This document shows positions 40,959 to 50,334 of a stretch of DNA of 64,000 nt, piece after piece; the first letter of the stretch is position 1, and the number at the start of each line of letters is the position of its first letter. Origin of the DNA: Streptomyces sp. NBC_01446. GTDB taxonomy: Bacteria; Actinomycetota; Actinomycetes; Streptomycetales; Streptomycetaceae. Location: positions 5,108,001 to 5,172,000 of the forward strand of contig NZ_JAPEPO010000001.1 of assembly GCF_026340095.1 (NCBI RefSeq). The letters are read 5' to 3'. Position numbers and translations under genes: made by a program. The notes beneath the pieces are model-generated. The model saw nothing but the letters and a program-made list of their open reading frames with translations, was not told the origin of the DNA and did no database searches.

Positions 40959-42731
40959 CTACGCGATCGGGTTCGGCAGCGTCCCGATCAGCTGAAGGGC
41001 CCCCGCCGGGTCCGCGAGGTCCACCATCTGCTCGTTGTTGCGCAGCTGGAGCCGGTTGAGGCAGGACAGTGTGAACTCCGGGGCGAACATGTCGTACTGC
41101 CGCAATTTGTCCGCGAGTTGGGGCGCCGACTCCTGGTAGTCGCGGACACAGTCGGCGACCGCCTGCCAGAACGTGTCCTCGTCGAGCACGCCTTCCGTGA
41201 CCAGGTTCGCCGCGAGGAAGCGGAAGAAGCAGTCGAAGACATCCGTGAAGATGGACAGCAGTTTCTGGTCGTCGGGAACCTCGACCCGGATCCGGTCGAC
41301 GCCCGGCGGGAGGACCGCGTCGGGGTCCATGACCGCGATCTCCTCGGCGATGTCCTTGAAGATCGCCCGCTGGACCGTGCCGTCCTCACCGAGCACCAGG
41401 ATGACGTTCTCGCCGTGCGGCATGTACACGAGGTCGTACGCGTAGAAGCTGTGCAGCAGCGGCGTGAGGTACGACCGCAGGTACGGGCGGAGCCACTCGG
41501 CGGGCGTCAGGCCCGAGCGCTCGACGAGGGCCGCGGCGAACGAGCGGCCGTCGGCGTCGACATGGAGCAGCGAGGCCATCGTGGCGAGGCGCTCCCCGTC
41601 GGCCAGGGACGGGACGGGCGACTCGCGCCACAGGGCGGCGAGCATTTTGCGGTACGGGGAGTAGCGGTCGGTCGCGGCCTCGTACTCCAGGTGCCGGTAG
41701 CCGACGGCGGCGCGCTCGCGGATGATCGTCAGGCCGGTCGCCTTGAGGACCTCGTCGTTCTCGATGAGCTGCGCGAGCCAGTCGTTGATGGCCGGCGTGG
41801 CCTCCATGTACGAGGCGGACAGGCCGCGCATGAAGCCCATGTTGATGACGGACAGGGCCGTCTTCACGTAGTGCCGCTCCGGGTGCGACGCGTTGAAGAA
41901 CGTGCGGATCGACTGCTGCGCGAGGTACTGGTCGTCGCCCTCGCCGAGGAGCACCAGATGGCGCTGGGCGACCTCGGCGGCGAAGGTGACCGACAGCTTG
42001 TTCCACCACTGCCAGGGGTGGACGGGGATGAGCAGGTAGTCGTCCGGGTCCAGGCCCTGGTCCGTGAGCGTGGCCGCGAACCGCGCGAGGGTCTCCTCAC
42101 CCAGCTCGGCGCGCAGGTGGGACTCGTGGTCGAGCCCGACACCGGCCGTGAACGCGGCCCGCTCCTGCGTCGCCGCCAGCCAGATCAGCCGGATCGGGCT
42201 CCCGGTCTCGGGGGCGTACGAGAGGTACTCGTGGACGCCGAAGCCGAGCCTGCCGTTGTTGGCGACGAAGCAGGGGTGGCCCTCGGTCATGCCCGTCTCG
42301 ATCTCCTGGAAGGAGCCGTCGAGGGCGAGGGAGGCCGCGCTGACCGGGGTCTTGGCGAGCTTGTAGCAGGTGCTGGAGAGGGTGGAGGAGATCTCCTCCA
42401 GGTAGACCGGCAGGATCGCGTCGCTCAGGCCGAGCGAGGTCTTCAGCTCGATGAGGAACTCCATCGCGCTGAGCGGGAGTTCGGCGCCGTCGCGGTGGCG
42501 CGAGATCGACTCCGCGAAGACCTGCCAGTGGTCGAGACGCAGGCGGCGGGCGGTGAAGCGGTACTCGGTCGCGCCGTCGTCGGAGCGCACCGAGTACCGG
42601 TCGTAGCCGAGGGACTCCGGCGTGAGGAGGCGCTCGTGGGTGAACTCGGCGAGTGCCTTGCGGACGAGGAGGCGGTTGGCCTCGGCCCAGCGCTCGGGGG
42701 AGAGGTGGGTGACGGCGTCGGAGAGCGTCAT
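40959..42731 (-). CDS. desD: Desferrioxamine synthetase DesD (IucA/IucC family, NIS synthetase)
   Basis: 590 aa, ATG at 42731 overlapping the desC stop (ATGA). Seen: NIS-synthetase motifs EGHPCFVANNGRLGF (the HP-x-K type ATP/substrate region), VHPWQWW and the C-terminal IucC-like domain with YMPHGENVILVL. Family knowledge: condenses and cyclises N-hydroxy-N-succinyl-cadaverine units into desferrioxamine E/B using ATP. Last gene of the desABCD operon, cytoplasmic. Confidence 0.97.
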   Translation of the reverse strand: MTLSDAVTHLSPERWAEANRLLVRKALAEFTHERLLTPESLGYDRYSVRSDDGATEYRFTARRLRLDHWQVFAESISRHRDGAELPLSAMEFLIELKTSLGLSDAILPVYLEEISSTLSSTCYKLAKTPVSAASLALDGSFQEIETGMTEGHPCFVANNGRLGFGVHEYLSYAPETGSPIRLIWLAATQERAAFTAGVGLDHESHLRAELGEETLARFAATLTDQGLDPDDYLLIPVHPWQWWNKLSVTFAAEVAQRHLVLLGEGDDQYLAQQSIRTFFNASHPERHYVKTALSVINMGFMRGLSASYMEATPAINDWLAQLIENDEVLKATGLTIIRERAAVGYRHLEYEAATDRYSPYRKMLAALWRESPVPSLADGERLATMASLLHVDADGRSFAAALVERSGLTPAEWLRPYLRSYLTPLLHSFYAYDLVYMPHGENVILVLGEDGTVQRAIFKDIAEEIAVMDPDAVLPPGVDRIRVEVPDDQKLLSIFTDVFDCFFRFLAANLVTEGVLDEDTFWQAVADCVRDYQESAPQLADKLRQYDMFAPEFTLSCLNRLQLRNNEQMVDLADPAGALQLIGTLPNPIA

Positions 42732-43288
42732 ACGGCGGACACCCCCGTGGCGGCGAGGAACTGCTCGCGCGTGCAGAAGCTGAGCAGCGCCTGCTTCTCG
42801 GGCTTCTGGACGACACGCGCGGGGACGAAGCCGACGGCCTCGTTCAGGGCGTGCACGGCCTTGTTGCGCACGTCGGGCTCGACGACGACGCGTCGGGCCG
42901 CCGGGTCGGCGAACAGGAACTCCATCACCGTGATGATCACGGCGCGGGTGAAGCCGGGGTGGCGGACGTCGCTGGGCGCCGTCAGGAAGTGCATGCCGAC
43001 GTCGCCGGGCTCGGGCTCGTACAGGCCGACGAGTTCGACGTGCGCCGGGTCGTAGCGCTCCATGAGGAAAGCGGGTTGTCCGTCGTGGAGGCCTATGTAC
43101 GCGTCGTGGTGCTCGGCGGCGGCTATCGCCATGTACTCGCGCTCCACGTCCTGCAGTTTCGCGTCCTGCATCAGCCAGAACGCGGCCTTGGGGTCGGTGA
43201 CCCAGCGGTGCAGCAGCTCGGCGTCCGTGACGGGGTCGAGGGGGCGGATGCTGAAGGTGCCGGTGGGGGAGCCGGTGGGGGTGCTCAT
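42728..43288 (-). CDS. desC: DesC, N-hydroxycadaverine acyltransferase
   Basis: 186 aa, ATG at 43288 overlapping desB. Seen: a siderophore-type GNAT domain with LHRWVTDPKAAFWLM and the acetyl-CoA block VEPDVRNKAVHALNEAVGF. Family knowledge: acylates N-hydroxycadaverine with succinyl-CoA or acetyl-CoA before DesD condensation. ATGA junctions on both sides show strict co-translation in the operon. Confidence 0.96.
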   Translation of the reverse strand: MSTPTGSPTGTFSIRPLDPVTDAELLHRWVTDPKAAFWLMQDAKLQDVEREYMAIAAAEHHDAYIGLHDGQPAFLMERYDPAHVELVGLYEPEPGDVGMHFLTAPSDVRHPGFTRAVIITVMEFLFADPAARRVVVEPDVRNKAVHALNEAVGFVPARVVQKPEKQALLSFCTREQFLAATGVSAV

Positions 43289-44565
43289 GCGGCGAACTCC
43301 TGGAACGCGATGGTCTTTTCTACGGGGTAGTACTCGGTGCCGAGCAGCTCACGGATGATGTACGCGTTGCGGTACGCGCCCATGCCCAGGTCGGGCGAGG
43401 TGATCGAGTGCGTGTGCACGCCGGCGTTCTGGACGAACACGCCGCGGCCCGTGGTGTCGACGGAGTAGTTGCGGGCCAGGTCGAAGCGGCCCCGGCTGTC
43501 CCAGTTGAGCCGGTCGCGGACCGGCTCCAGGAAGGCGGGCGTCTCGTACGTGTAGCCCGTGGCCAGGATCAGGCCGTCGGTGCGCAGCTCGAAGTCCTTG
43601 CCCTGCTCCTCCTGGCACAGGCCGAGCGTGTACGTGCCGTTCTCGTAACTCGCGCTCCGCAGAGCCGAGTTGGTGAGCAGTCGAGTGGGGACGGGCCCGG
43701 CCAGGTTCTTCTGGTAGAGCAGGTCGAAGATCTCGTTGATGAGGTCGCCGTCGATGCCCTTGAAGAGGTTCTTCTGCCGGGTCTCCAGGCGGTAGCGGGT
43801 CTCCTCGGGCAGCGCGTGGAAATAGTCCACGTACTCGGGAGAGGTCATCTCCAGCGTCAGCTTCGTGTACTCGAGGGGGAAGAAGCGCGGGGAGCGGGTG
43901 ACCCAGTTGAGGCGGTAGCCGTGGACGTCGATCTCGCCGAGGAGGTCGTAGTAGATCTCCGCGGCGGACTGGCCGCTGCCGACGAGGGTGATCGAGTCCT
44001 TCTGCTGGAGCTCCTGCTTGTGGTGCAGATAGCGGGAGTTGTGGATCGCGTCGCCGCCGAGGCCCCGGCAGGGCTCGGGGATGTGCGGCGGGGCGCCGGT
44101 GCCGAGGACGAGGCGCGGCGCGCGGTAGGTCTCGCCGCCCTCGGTGCTCACGACGTACACCTCGGCGGCCTCGTCGTAGGACACCTGCGTGACGGTCGTG
44201 CCGAAGCGGATGCCGGTGAGTTTTGCGGCGGCCCAGCGGCAGTAGTCGTTGTACTCGGTCCGCAGGGGATAGAAGTTCTCGCGGATGTAGAAGGAGTACA
44301 GCCGCCCCGATTCCTTGAGGTAGTTCAGGAAGGAGTACGGGGAGGTCGGGTCGGCGAGCGTGACCAGGTCCGACATGAACGGCGTCTGGAGGTGGGCGCC
44401 CTCGAGGAACATCCCAGAGTGCCACTCGAAGTCCGGCTTGGACTCCAGGAAGACACCGTTCAGTTCGGCTATCGGCTCGGTGAGGGCGGCCAGGCCGAGG
44501 TTGAAGGGGCCGAGGCCGATCCCGATGAAGTCGAGGGGATCAGGGGACTCAGGAAGCTTCGACAA
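43285..44565 (-). CDS. desB: DesB, cadaverine N-monooxygenase
   Basis: 426 aa from a TTG at 44565, chosen because GGGAGAG lies 4 nt upstream; an ATG 9 codons earlier lies deeper in desA without a Shine-Dalgarno. Seen: FAD-binding GIGLGPFNLGLAAL at the N-terminus, NADPH-binding LVGSGQSAAEIYYDLL and the LATGYTYETP motif of N-hydroxylating flavoproteins. Family knowledge: hydroxylates cadaverine with O2 and NADPH. The start overlaps desA by 17 nt. Confidence 0.95.
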   Translation of the reverse strand: MSKLPESPDPLDFIGIGLGPFNLGLAALTEPIAELNGVFLESKPDFEWHSGMFLEGAHLQTPFMSDLVTLADPTSPYSFLNYLKESGRLYSFYIRENFYPLRTEYNDYCRWAAAKLTGIRFGTTVTQVSYDEAAEVYVVSTEGGETYRAPRLVLGTGAPPHIPEPCRGLGGDAIHNSRYLHHKQELQQKDSITLVGSGQSAAEIYYDLLGEIDVHGYRLNWVTRSPRFFPLEYTKLTLEMTSPEYVDYFHALPEETRYRLETRQKNLFKGIDGDLINEIFDLLYQKNLAGPVPTRLLTNSALRSASYENGTYTLGLCQEEQGKDFELRTDGLILATGYTYETPAFLEPVRDRLNWDSRGRFDLARNYSVDTTGRGVFVQNAGVHTHSITSPDLGMGAYRNAYIIRELLGTEYYPVEKTIAFQEFAA

Positions 44566-46000
44566 GGTTCTCTCCCAGGTACTGCTCGGCATGGCCGGCG
44601 ATCAGATCGAGGACCGCGACGATGTCGTCGTCGGTGGTCTCGGGGTTGAGCAGGGTGAACTTCAAGTAGTGGCGGCCGCCCACCTTGGTGCCCGCGACGA
44701 TGGCGTCGCCGGACGCGAACAGGGCCTTGCGGGCGTACAGGTTGGCGCGGTCGATCTCCGCGGGGTCGGTGACGCCGGCCGGGATGTGGCGGAAGACGAG
44801 GGTGGACAGCTGCGGCTCGACGACGACGTCGAACCGGGGGTCCGCGGCGAGCAGCTCCCAGGCCCTGCCCGCCAGGTCGCACACCTCGTCGAAGAGCTGC
44901 CCGACACCGTCGGCGCCCATCACGCGCAGCGTCATCCACAACTTGAGCGCGTCGAAGCGGCGGGTCGTCTGGAGGGACTTGTCGACCTGGTTGGGGATGC
45001 GCTCGGTGACCATGCGGCGCGGGTTGAGGTAGTCGGCGTGGTACGTGGCGTGCCGCAGGGTGGCGGCGTCACGGACCAGGACGGCGCTCGAACTCACGGG
45101 CTGGAAGAACGACTTGTGGTAGTCGACGGTGACGGAGTCGGCGCGCTCGATGCCGTCGAGGAGGTGCCGGTTCCTGACGGAGGCGAGGAGCCCGCAGCCG
45201 TACGCGGCGTCGACGTGCATCCAGGTGCCGTACTGGGCGCAGAGCTCGGCGATCTCGGGGAGCGGGTCGATGGAGCCGAAGTCGGTGGTCCCTGCCGTGG
45301 CGACGACCGCCATGGGTACGAGGCCCTCCTCGCGGCAGCGCGCCAGCTCCCGGGCGAGGGCGACGGTCTGCATCCGCTTGTCCCGGTCGACGGGGATGGT
45401 GACCACGGCGTCGGGGCCGAGGCCGAGAAGCGTCGCGGACTTCTTGACGCTGAAGTGGCTGACCCCGGAGGCGAACACCCGCATTTTCGTGGGGTGTTCG
45501 GCGTTCTCGGACTTGGTCTCGTCGCGGGCGAGCAGCAGCGCCTGGAGGTTGGACTGGGAGCCGCCGGAGGTGAAGACGCCGTCGGCGGCGGGGCCGAGGC
45601 CGACGCGGCTCGTGGTCCAGTCGATGAGCTTGCGCTCGATCAGGGTGCCGCCGGCCGACTGGTCCCAGGTGTCGAGGGAGGAGTTGACCGCGGAGAGCAC
45701 GGCCTCGCCGACCACGGCCGGGATGACGACCGGGCAGTTGAAGTGGGCGAGGTAGCGCGGGTGGTGGAAGTAGACCGCGTCGCGGAGGTAGACCTCTTCG
45801 AGCTCGTCCAGGGCGGCGGTGGTGTCGAGGAGGGGCTTGTCCAGGTCGACGGCGTCGATGCGGGGCGTGAGCTCGTCGACCGTGACCCCGGTGAACGGCC
45901 GGTCGGTGGTGGCGAGTTTGGCCGCCACCCGCTCGATTCCCTCGGTCACGGAACGGCGGTAGTGCTCCGCGGTCGTGTCGTTGAGCAGGTGCGAGCGCAT
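44549..46000 (-). CDS. desA: DesA, PLP-dependent lysine decarboxylase
   Basis: 483 aa, ATG at 46000. Seen: a group II decarboxylase with the PLP lysine in VDYHKSFFQP, upstream HVDAAYGCG and FTSGGSQSN. Family knowledge: converts L-lysine to cadaverine, the first step of desferrioxamine synthesis. The promoter carries an iron box at 46085-46103, so the operon is expected to be repressed by Fe2+-DmdR1. Confidence 0.96.
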   Translation of the reverse strand: MRSHLLNDTTAEHYRRSVTEGIERVAAKLATTDRPFTGVTVDELTPRIDAVDLDKPLLDTTAALDELEEVYLRDAVYFHHPRYLAHFNCPVVIPAVVGEAVLSAVNSSLDTWDQSAGGTLIERKLIDWTTSRVGLGPAADGVFTSGGSQSNLQALLLARDETKSENAEHPTKMRVFASGVSHFSVKKSATLLGLGPDAVVTIPVDRDKRMQTVALARELARCREEGLVPMAVVATAGTTDFGSIDPLPEIAELCAQYGTWMHVDAAYGCGLLASVRNRHLLDGIERADSVTVDYHKSFFQPVSSSAVLVRDAATLRHATYHADYLNPRRMVTERIPNQVDKSLQTTRRFDALKLWMTLRVMGADGVGQLFDEVCDLAGRAWELLAADPRFDVVVEPQLSTLVFRHIPAGVTDPAEIDRANLYARKALFASGDAIVAGTKVGGRHYLKFTLLNPETTDDDIVAVLDLIAGHAEQYLGENLVEAS

Positions 46001-46084
46001 GAACGGTCCTCCGGGTGGGGGCAGGAATGCGGGTGAGCGGGGAAGACGGGCGGCATGGGAAGGGGCGAGGTCCCAGCGCTTGAC

Positions 46085-46103
46085 TTAGGTTAGCCTAGCC
46101 TAA
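46085..46103. promoter_or_regulatory. Iron box (DmdR1 operator) before desA
   Basis: TTAGGTTAGCCTAGCCTAA, matching the DtxR/DmdR consensus TTAGGTTAGGCTCACCTAA closely. It lies about 85 bp upstream of desA. Confidence 0.93.
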
Positions 46104-46152
46104 GTTGCGCTTGCGACCCCGCCCCTCGTGAGTGGCCGGATGGTGCTGCCCG

Positions 46153-47040
46153 TCAGCCCTCGGCGGCCGCCTCCTGGGCCTCGGCGACGCGCAGACCGTC
46201 CTCGCTGAGCCCCTTGCGCCAGTAACCGACGAACGTCACCGACCGCTTGTCGTAGGCGCGTTCACGCACCAGGTGGCGGCGCAGCTCCTTCATCGTTCCG
46301 GACTCGCCCGCGAGCCAGGCGTACGGACTCGAAGCGTCCGGCAGTTCGGCCGCGCGGATCGCGTCCAGCGCGGACGGCGCGTTCTCGTCACGCACGAGCC
46401 AGGTGACGGTGACGTCGCCCGAGGTCTCGATCGCCGGGATGTCCTCGCGGTGCGGGACCTCCAGCCAGACATGTGCGGACAGTTCCGGCGGCAGCCAGGC
46501 GAGGATGCCCAGGGCTGCGGGCAGGGCGGTCTCGTCGCCCCACATCAGGACGTGGTCGGCGCCCTCGTGGGGGCGGCAGCGTACGGCCGTGTTGTCGGCG
46601 ACCGCCGGGCCGAGCACCGTCACGCGGTCACCGGCCTTCGCCGCCTCGGCCCAGACGCAGGCGGGGCCCGCGCCGCCGGGGCCGTCGTGGTGCAGGACGA
46701 AGTCGATGTCGACCTCGCCGGGTTCGCCGGGCGTGCGGCGCTGCCCGCTGACCGTGTACGAGCGCATCACGGCCCGCACGTCGTCCGGGAGCGCCCGGTA
46801 CGCGGCGTGCCAGGCGCGACCGTCGTCGCCCGGCTCGGCGGCCGGCAGGACGGGGGCCTCCTGGCCCGGCCGCGGCAGGAACAGCGACAGGCTCTGGTCG
46901 CGGCCTCCGGCGTGGAAGTCCACGAGGTCGGGCCCCGTGAACGTCACGCGCCGCAGCGACGGACCGAGCCGCCGCGCCCGCGCTACCTGGAGGTCGAAGA
47001 ATCGGAAGGGTGCGATCGCGGGGGACTCGGTCGTCGTCAT
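46153..47040 (-). CDS. desF: DesF, siderophore-interacting flavin reductase
   Basis: 295 aa, ATG at 47040, 5 bp after desE; the longer open frame is a shadow of desE. Seen: the SIP/ViuB family layout: an FAD-binding barrel with RSYTVSGQRR (R-x-Y-T) and FVLHHDGPGGAGPACVWAE, then a NAD(P)H-binding domain with MWGDETALPAALGIL and a C-terminal FVGYWRKG. Family knowledge: reduces Fe(III)-siderophore in the cytoplasm to release iron. Shares the iron-boxed desE promoter. Confidence 0.95.
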   Translation of the reverse strand: MTTTESPAIAPFRFFDLQVARARRLGPSLRRVTFTGPDLVDFHAGGRDQSLSLFLPRPGQEAPVLPAAEPGDDGRAWHAAYRALPDDVRAVMRSYTVSGQRRTPGEPGEVDIDFVLHHDGPGGAGPACVWAEAAKAGDRVTVLGPAVADNTAVRCRPHEGADHVLMWGDETALPAALGILAWLPPELSAHVWLEVPHREDIPAIETSGDVTVTWLVRDENAPSALDAIRAAELPDASSPYAWLAGESGTMKELRRHLVRERAYDKRSVTFVGYWRKGLSEDGLRVAEAQEAAAEG

Positions 47041-47045
47041 GTGTG

Positions 47046-48095
47046 TCAGCCGACCTTCTTCGCCTGCTCGATGGCCTCGGCGAGGCCATCGAGCATCGGG
47101 GCGCACTTGTCGTACGAGTAGATGGGCTCGGTGACGCGCGGGATGACCTGGCCGGCCTTGACGGCGGGCAGCTTCTTCCAGGTGGCCTTGTCGCGGTCGA
47201 GGTCCGCGGGCTGAATGGTGGCCGTGCGGTTGTCCATCATGATGACGTCGGCCGGGTACTTGTCGATGTTCTCCCAGCTCAGGTTCTCGAACCAGCCGCC
47301 GGACGCCTTCTTGGCCTTCTCCGAGGGCTCGACGAAGTTCACGCCGAGCGACTTGAAGTACTCCAGGTCGGCGGAGAGGTTCGTGCCGGAGACGTAGAAG
47401 ATGTCCTGGCTCGCGGAACCGACGAGGACCCTGATCCCGGGGTGCGCCTTGGCTGCCTTGCGCAGGCGCGCGGCCGCGGCCTCGAAGCGCTTCTTGGCCT
47501 TGACGACCTTGTCGGCCTTCACGTCGGCGCCGAGCGACTCGGCGAGGGCGAGCAGGCGCTGCAGGGGCTGCGTCATCTGGCGGTCGTAGACGGAGATGCC
47601 GACGCTCGGGGCCAGCTCGAGGATCTTGTCCTTCGATTCCGGCGGGACGGACCAGAGGGTTCCGGCGGTGTCGTACACGGTGGTGACGAGGAGGTCCGGG
47701 GCGAGGCCCGCGTACTTCTCGATGTTGAAGCGGCCCCACTCGTTGCCGAGGATCGTCACCTTGTCGACGTCGATGTCGCCGGCCTGGACGTCGGCCTTGC
47801 CGTCCGAGGTCTTCGTCGGACCGAAGACGCCCTTGCACTCGATGCCGTAGTCCCACAGGGCGGCGGCGACGCTGGTGAACGCGACGACGTTCGCCGGGAC
47901 CTTGGCGGCCTTCGCCGTCGTGCCGCGGTCGTCCTTGAAGGACCAGGGGCCGGACTTGGCGCTGCCCGACTTGGCGCCCGAGCCGCTGTCTTTGGAATCG
48001 CTGCCGCAGGCGGCGAGCGCGGCTCCGAGGCCGAGGGCGCCGCCCGCGGCGAGGATGCCGCGACGGGAAGGGGTGGTGAGACGGGCATGGGGCAT
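47046..48095 (-). CDS. desE: DesE, ferrioxamine-binding lipoprotein
   Basis: 349 aa, ATG at 48095. Seen: a twin-arginine-like start (TPSRRGILAAGG), lipobox ALAAC near residue 30, a Ser/Gly tether, then a type III (BtuF/FhuD-like) binding fold with the long connecting helix. Family knowledge: high-affinity receptor for ferrioxamine B/E, working with an ABC permease encoded elsewhere. An iron box lies 50 bp upstream. Confidence 0.96.
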   Translation of the reverse strand: MPHARLTTPSRRGILAAGGALGLGAALAACGSDSKDSGSGAKSGSAKSGPWSFKDDRGTTAKAAKVPANVVAFTSVAAALWDYGIECKGVFGPTKTSDGKADVQAGDIDVDKVTILGNEWGRFNIEKYAGLAPDLLVTTVYDTAGTLWSVPPESKDKILELAPSVGISVYDRQMTQPLQRLLALAESLGADVKADKVVKAKKRFEAAAARLRKAAKAHPGIRVLVGSASQDIFYVSGTNLSADLEYFKSLGVNFVEPSEKAKKASGGWFENLSWENIDKYPADVIMMDNRTATIQPADLDRDKATWKKLPAVKAGQVIPRVTEPIYSYDKCAPMLDGLAEAIEQAKKVG

Positions 48096-48145
48096 GACAG
48101 TGGCTGCTTTCGTGACGAGCGGAGGGCCGCTGGCCGGATTCTGAC

Positions 48146-48164
48146 TTAGGTTAACCTAACCTAA
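48146..48164. promoter_or_regulatory. Iron box (DmdR1 operator) before desE
   Basis: TTAGGTTAACCTAACCTAA, a close match to the DmdR1 consensus with near-perfect symmetry, about 50 bp upstream of desE. Confidence 0.93.
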
Positions 48165-48199
48165 GTCGTTGTCCAGAGGGCCCCCTCGCCGCCGCTCTT

Positions 48200-49360
48200 T
48201 CAGCCCGTCAGGCCCAGCTCCCGCGCGATCAGCATGCGCTGCACCTCACTCGTGCCCTCGCCGATCTCGAGGATCTTCGAGTCGCGCCACATACGGGCCA
48301 CCGGGTACTCGTTCATGAAGCCGTAGCCCCCGTGGATCTGCGTGGCCTCGCGCGCGTTGTCGACCGCGATCGTCGACGAGTAGAGCTTGGCGAGCGCCGC
48401 CTCCTTCTTGAACGGCTCCCCGCTCACCAGCCGCGAGGCCGCGTCACGCCACGCGAGGCGGGACGTGTGCGCCTTCATCTCCATGTCGGCGATCTTGAAC
48501 TGGATCGCCTGGTACGAGCCGATGTTGCGGCCGAACGCGTGCCGCTCCTTGGCGTACTTCACCGACTCGTCCACACAGCCCTGCGCCAGACCGGTGGCCA
48601 GCGCGGCGATCGCGATGCGGCCCTCGTCCAGGATCCGTAGGAACTGGGCGAATCCGCGGCCCTGTTCGCCGAGCAGGTTCGCCGCGGGGACCCGTACGTC
48701 GTCGAAGTGCAGCTCACGCGTGTCCGACGCGTTCCAGCCGACCTTCGAGTACGGCGCCGCCACCGTGAAGCCCGGCGTGCCGGACGGCACGATGATCGAG
48801 GAGATCTGCGGCTTGCCCTCGGGGGAGCGGCCGGTGACCGCCGTCACCGTGACCAGACCGGTGATGTCCGTACCGGAGTTGGTGATGAAGCACTTCGTGC
48901 CGTTGATCACCCACTCGCCGGTCGCCTCGTCGACCCTCGCCGTCGTACGGGTCGCGCCCGCGTCCGAGCCGCCGTCGGGCTCGGTCAGGCCGAACGCGCC
49001 GAGGACCTCGCCGGAGCACAGCCGCGGCAGCCATTCGGCCTTCTGCTCCTCGGTCCCGAACAGGTGGAGGGGCATCGCGCCGAGCGAGACGCCCGCCTCC
49101 AGCGTGATCGCCACGGACGAGTCGACGCGCGCCAACTCTTCCAGGGCGATCCCGAGGGCCAGATAGTCGCCGCCCATCCCGCCGTACTCCTCCGGGAAGG
49201 GCAGCCCGAACAGGCCCATGCGGCCCATCTCCCGCACGATCTCGTACGGGAACTCGTGCCGCTCGTAGAAGTCGCCGATCTTCGGGGCGACGACGTCGTG
49301 CGCGAACTCCTCGACGGTGCGGCGGAGTTCTTCGTGCTCGCTGCTCAGGCGGTGGTCCAT
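48200..49360 (-). CDS. fadE4: Acyl-CoA dehydrogenase of the leucine/short-chain operon
   Basis: 386 aa from the ATG at 49360 (AGGAG 11 nt upstream); a GTG at 49369 in the hmgL stop is an alternative. Seen: GAFGLTEPDGGSDAGATRT (N-terminal/middle junction), FITNSGTDI, the FAD-contacting IHGGYGFMNEYPVAR and length typical of isovaleryl/short-branched acyl-CoA dehydrogenases. Family knowledge: FAD-dependent alpha,beta-desaturation of short-chain acyl-CoA. Last gene of the accD1-accA1-hmgL-fadE4 operon; name follows S. avermitilis. Confidence 0.92.
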   Translation of the reverse strand: MDHRLSSEHEELRRTVEEFAHDVVAPKIGDFYERHEFPYEIVREMGRMGLFGLPFPEEYGGMGGDYLALGIALEELARVDSSVAITLEAGVSLGAMPLHLFGTEEQKAEWLPRLCSGEVLGAFGLTEPDGGSDAGATRTTARVDEATGEWVINGTKCFITNSGTDITGLVTVTAVTGRSPEGKPQISSIIVPSGTPGFTVAAPYSKVGWNASDTRELHFDDVRVPAANLLGEQGRGFAQFLRILDEGRIAIAALATGLAQGCVDESVKYAKERHAFGRNIGSYQAIQFKIADMEMKAHTSRLAWRDAASRLVSGEPFKKEAALAKLYSSTIAVDNAREATQIHGGYGFMNEYPVARMWRDSKILEIGEGTSEVQRMLIARELGLTG

Positions 49361-49365
49361 CTTGT

Positions 49366-50334
49366 TCACTGCTCCTGTAGGGGCTGTGCCGTCTTCACGA
49401 GGGCGCGGACGGTGCGGGACGGGCTGGGCCGGCCCAGCTGTTCGGCCATCCACGCGCTGGTGGCGGTGAGACGGCCCAGGTCGACCCCGGTCTCGATACC
49501 GAGGCCCGAAAGCATCCACACGAGGTCTTCGGTGGCGAGATTTCCGGTGGCGCTCTTCGCGTACGGGCAGCCGCCGAGGCCGCCCGCGGAGGCGTCCACG
49601 GTGGTCACCCCGTGCTGGAGCGCCGCGAGGGTGTTGGACAGGGCCTGGCCGTACGTGTCGTGGAAGTGCACGCCGATCGCGTTCGTCGGCACGCCCTCCT
49701 CGTTGAGCTCGGCCAGGAGCGTCTGGACGTGGCCCGGCGTCGCGACGCCGATCGTGTCGCCGAGGCTCAGCTCGTCGCACCCCATGTCCATCAGGGCCTT
49801 GGCGACCCGGACGACCTGGTGGACCGGGACGGCGCCCTCCCAGGGGTCCCCGAAGCACATGGAGAGATAGCCGCGCACATGCGCCCGGCCCTCCTTGGCC
49901 CGGGTCACGACCGGCTCGAACATGGCGAGCGCCTCGTCCACCGTCCGGTTCAGATTGGCCTTGGCGAACGACTCCGTGGCGCTGGCGAACACGGCGACGC
50001 GGCGCGCCCCGAGCGCGAGGGCCCGGTCCAGGCCCCGCTCGTTCGGCACGAGCACGGGCAGGTGCGGGCGGGGCTCGATGTCCTGGAGGAGCGGGAACAG
50101 GGCTTCCGCGTCCGCCAGTTGGGGCACCCACTTGGGGTGCACGAAGCTGGTCGCCTCGATGGTGGTCAGGCCCGCGGCCGCGAGGCGGTGCACGAACTCC
50201 GCCTTCACCTCCGTGGGGACCGTCGCCTTCTCGTTCTGCAGTCCGTCGCGCGCGCCGACCTCGTGGATGCGCACGCGCGCGGGCAGGTCCTGGGAGGGCA
50301 CGACCATGGGCAGGGCGGGTACGGGGTTGCTCAT
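49366..50334 (-). CDS. hmgL: Hydroxymethylglutaryl-CoA lyase
   Basis: 322 aa, ATG at 50334 overlapping accA1 (ATGA). Seen: a TIM-barrel DRE-type lyase with VGARDGLQNEK, metal-binding HFHDTYGQ and the active-site Cys in GLGGCPYA. Family knowledge: splits HMG-CoA into acetyl-CoA and acetoacetate, the last step of leucine catabolism. The upstream carboxylase genes supply the preceding steps. Confidence 0.96.
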   Translation of the reverse strand: MSNPVPALPMVVPSQDLPARVRIHEVGARDGLQNEKATVPTEVKAEFVHRLAAAGLTTIEATSFVHPKWVPQLADAEALFPLLQDIEPRPHLPVLVPNERGLDRALALGARRVAVFASATESFAKANLNRTVDEALAMFEPVVTRAKEGRAHVRGYLSMCFGDPWEGAVPVHQVVRVAKALMDMGCDELSLGDTIGVATPGHVQTLLAELNEEGVPTNAIGVHFHDTYGQALSNTLAALQHGVTTVDASAGGLGGCPYAKSATGNLATEDLVWMLSGLGIETGVDLGRLTATSAWMAEQLGRPSPSRTVRALVKTAQPLQEQ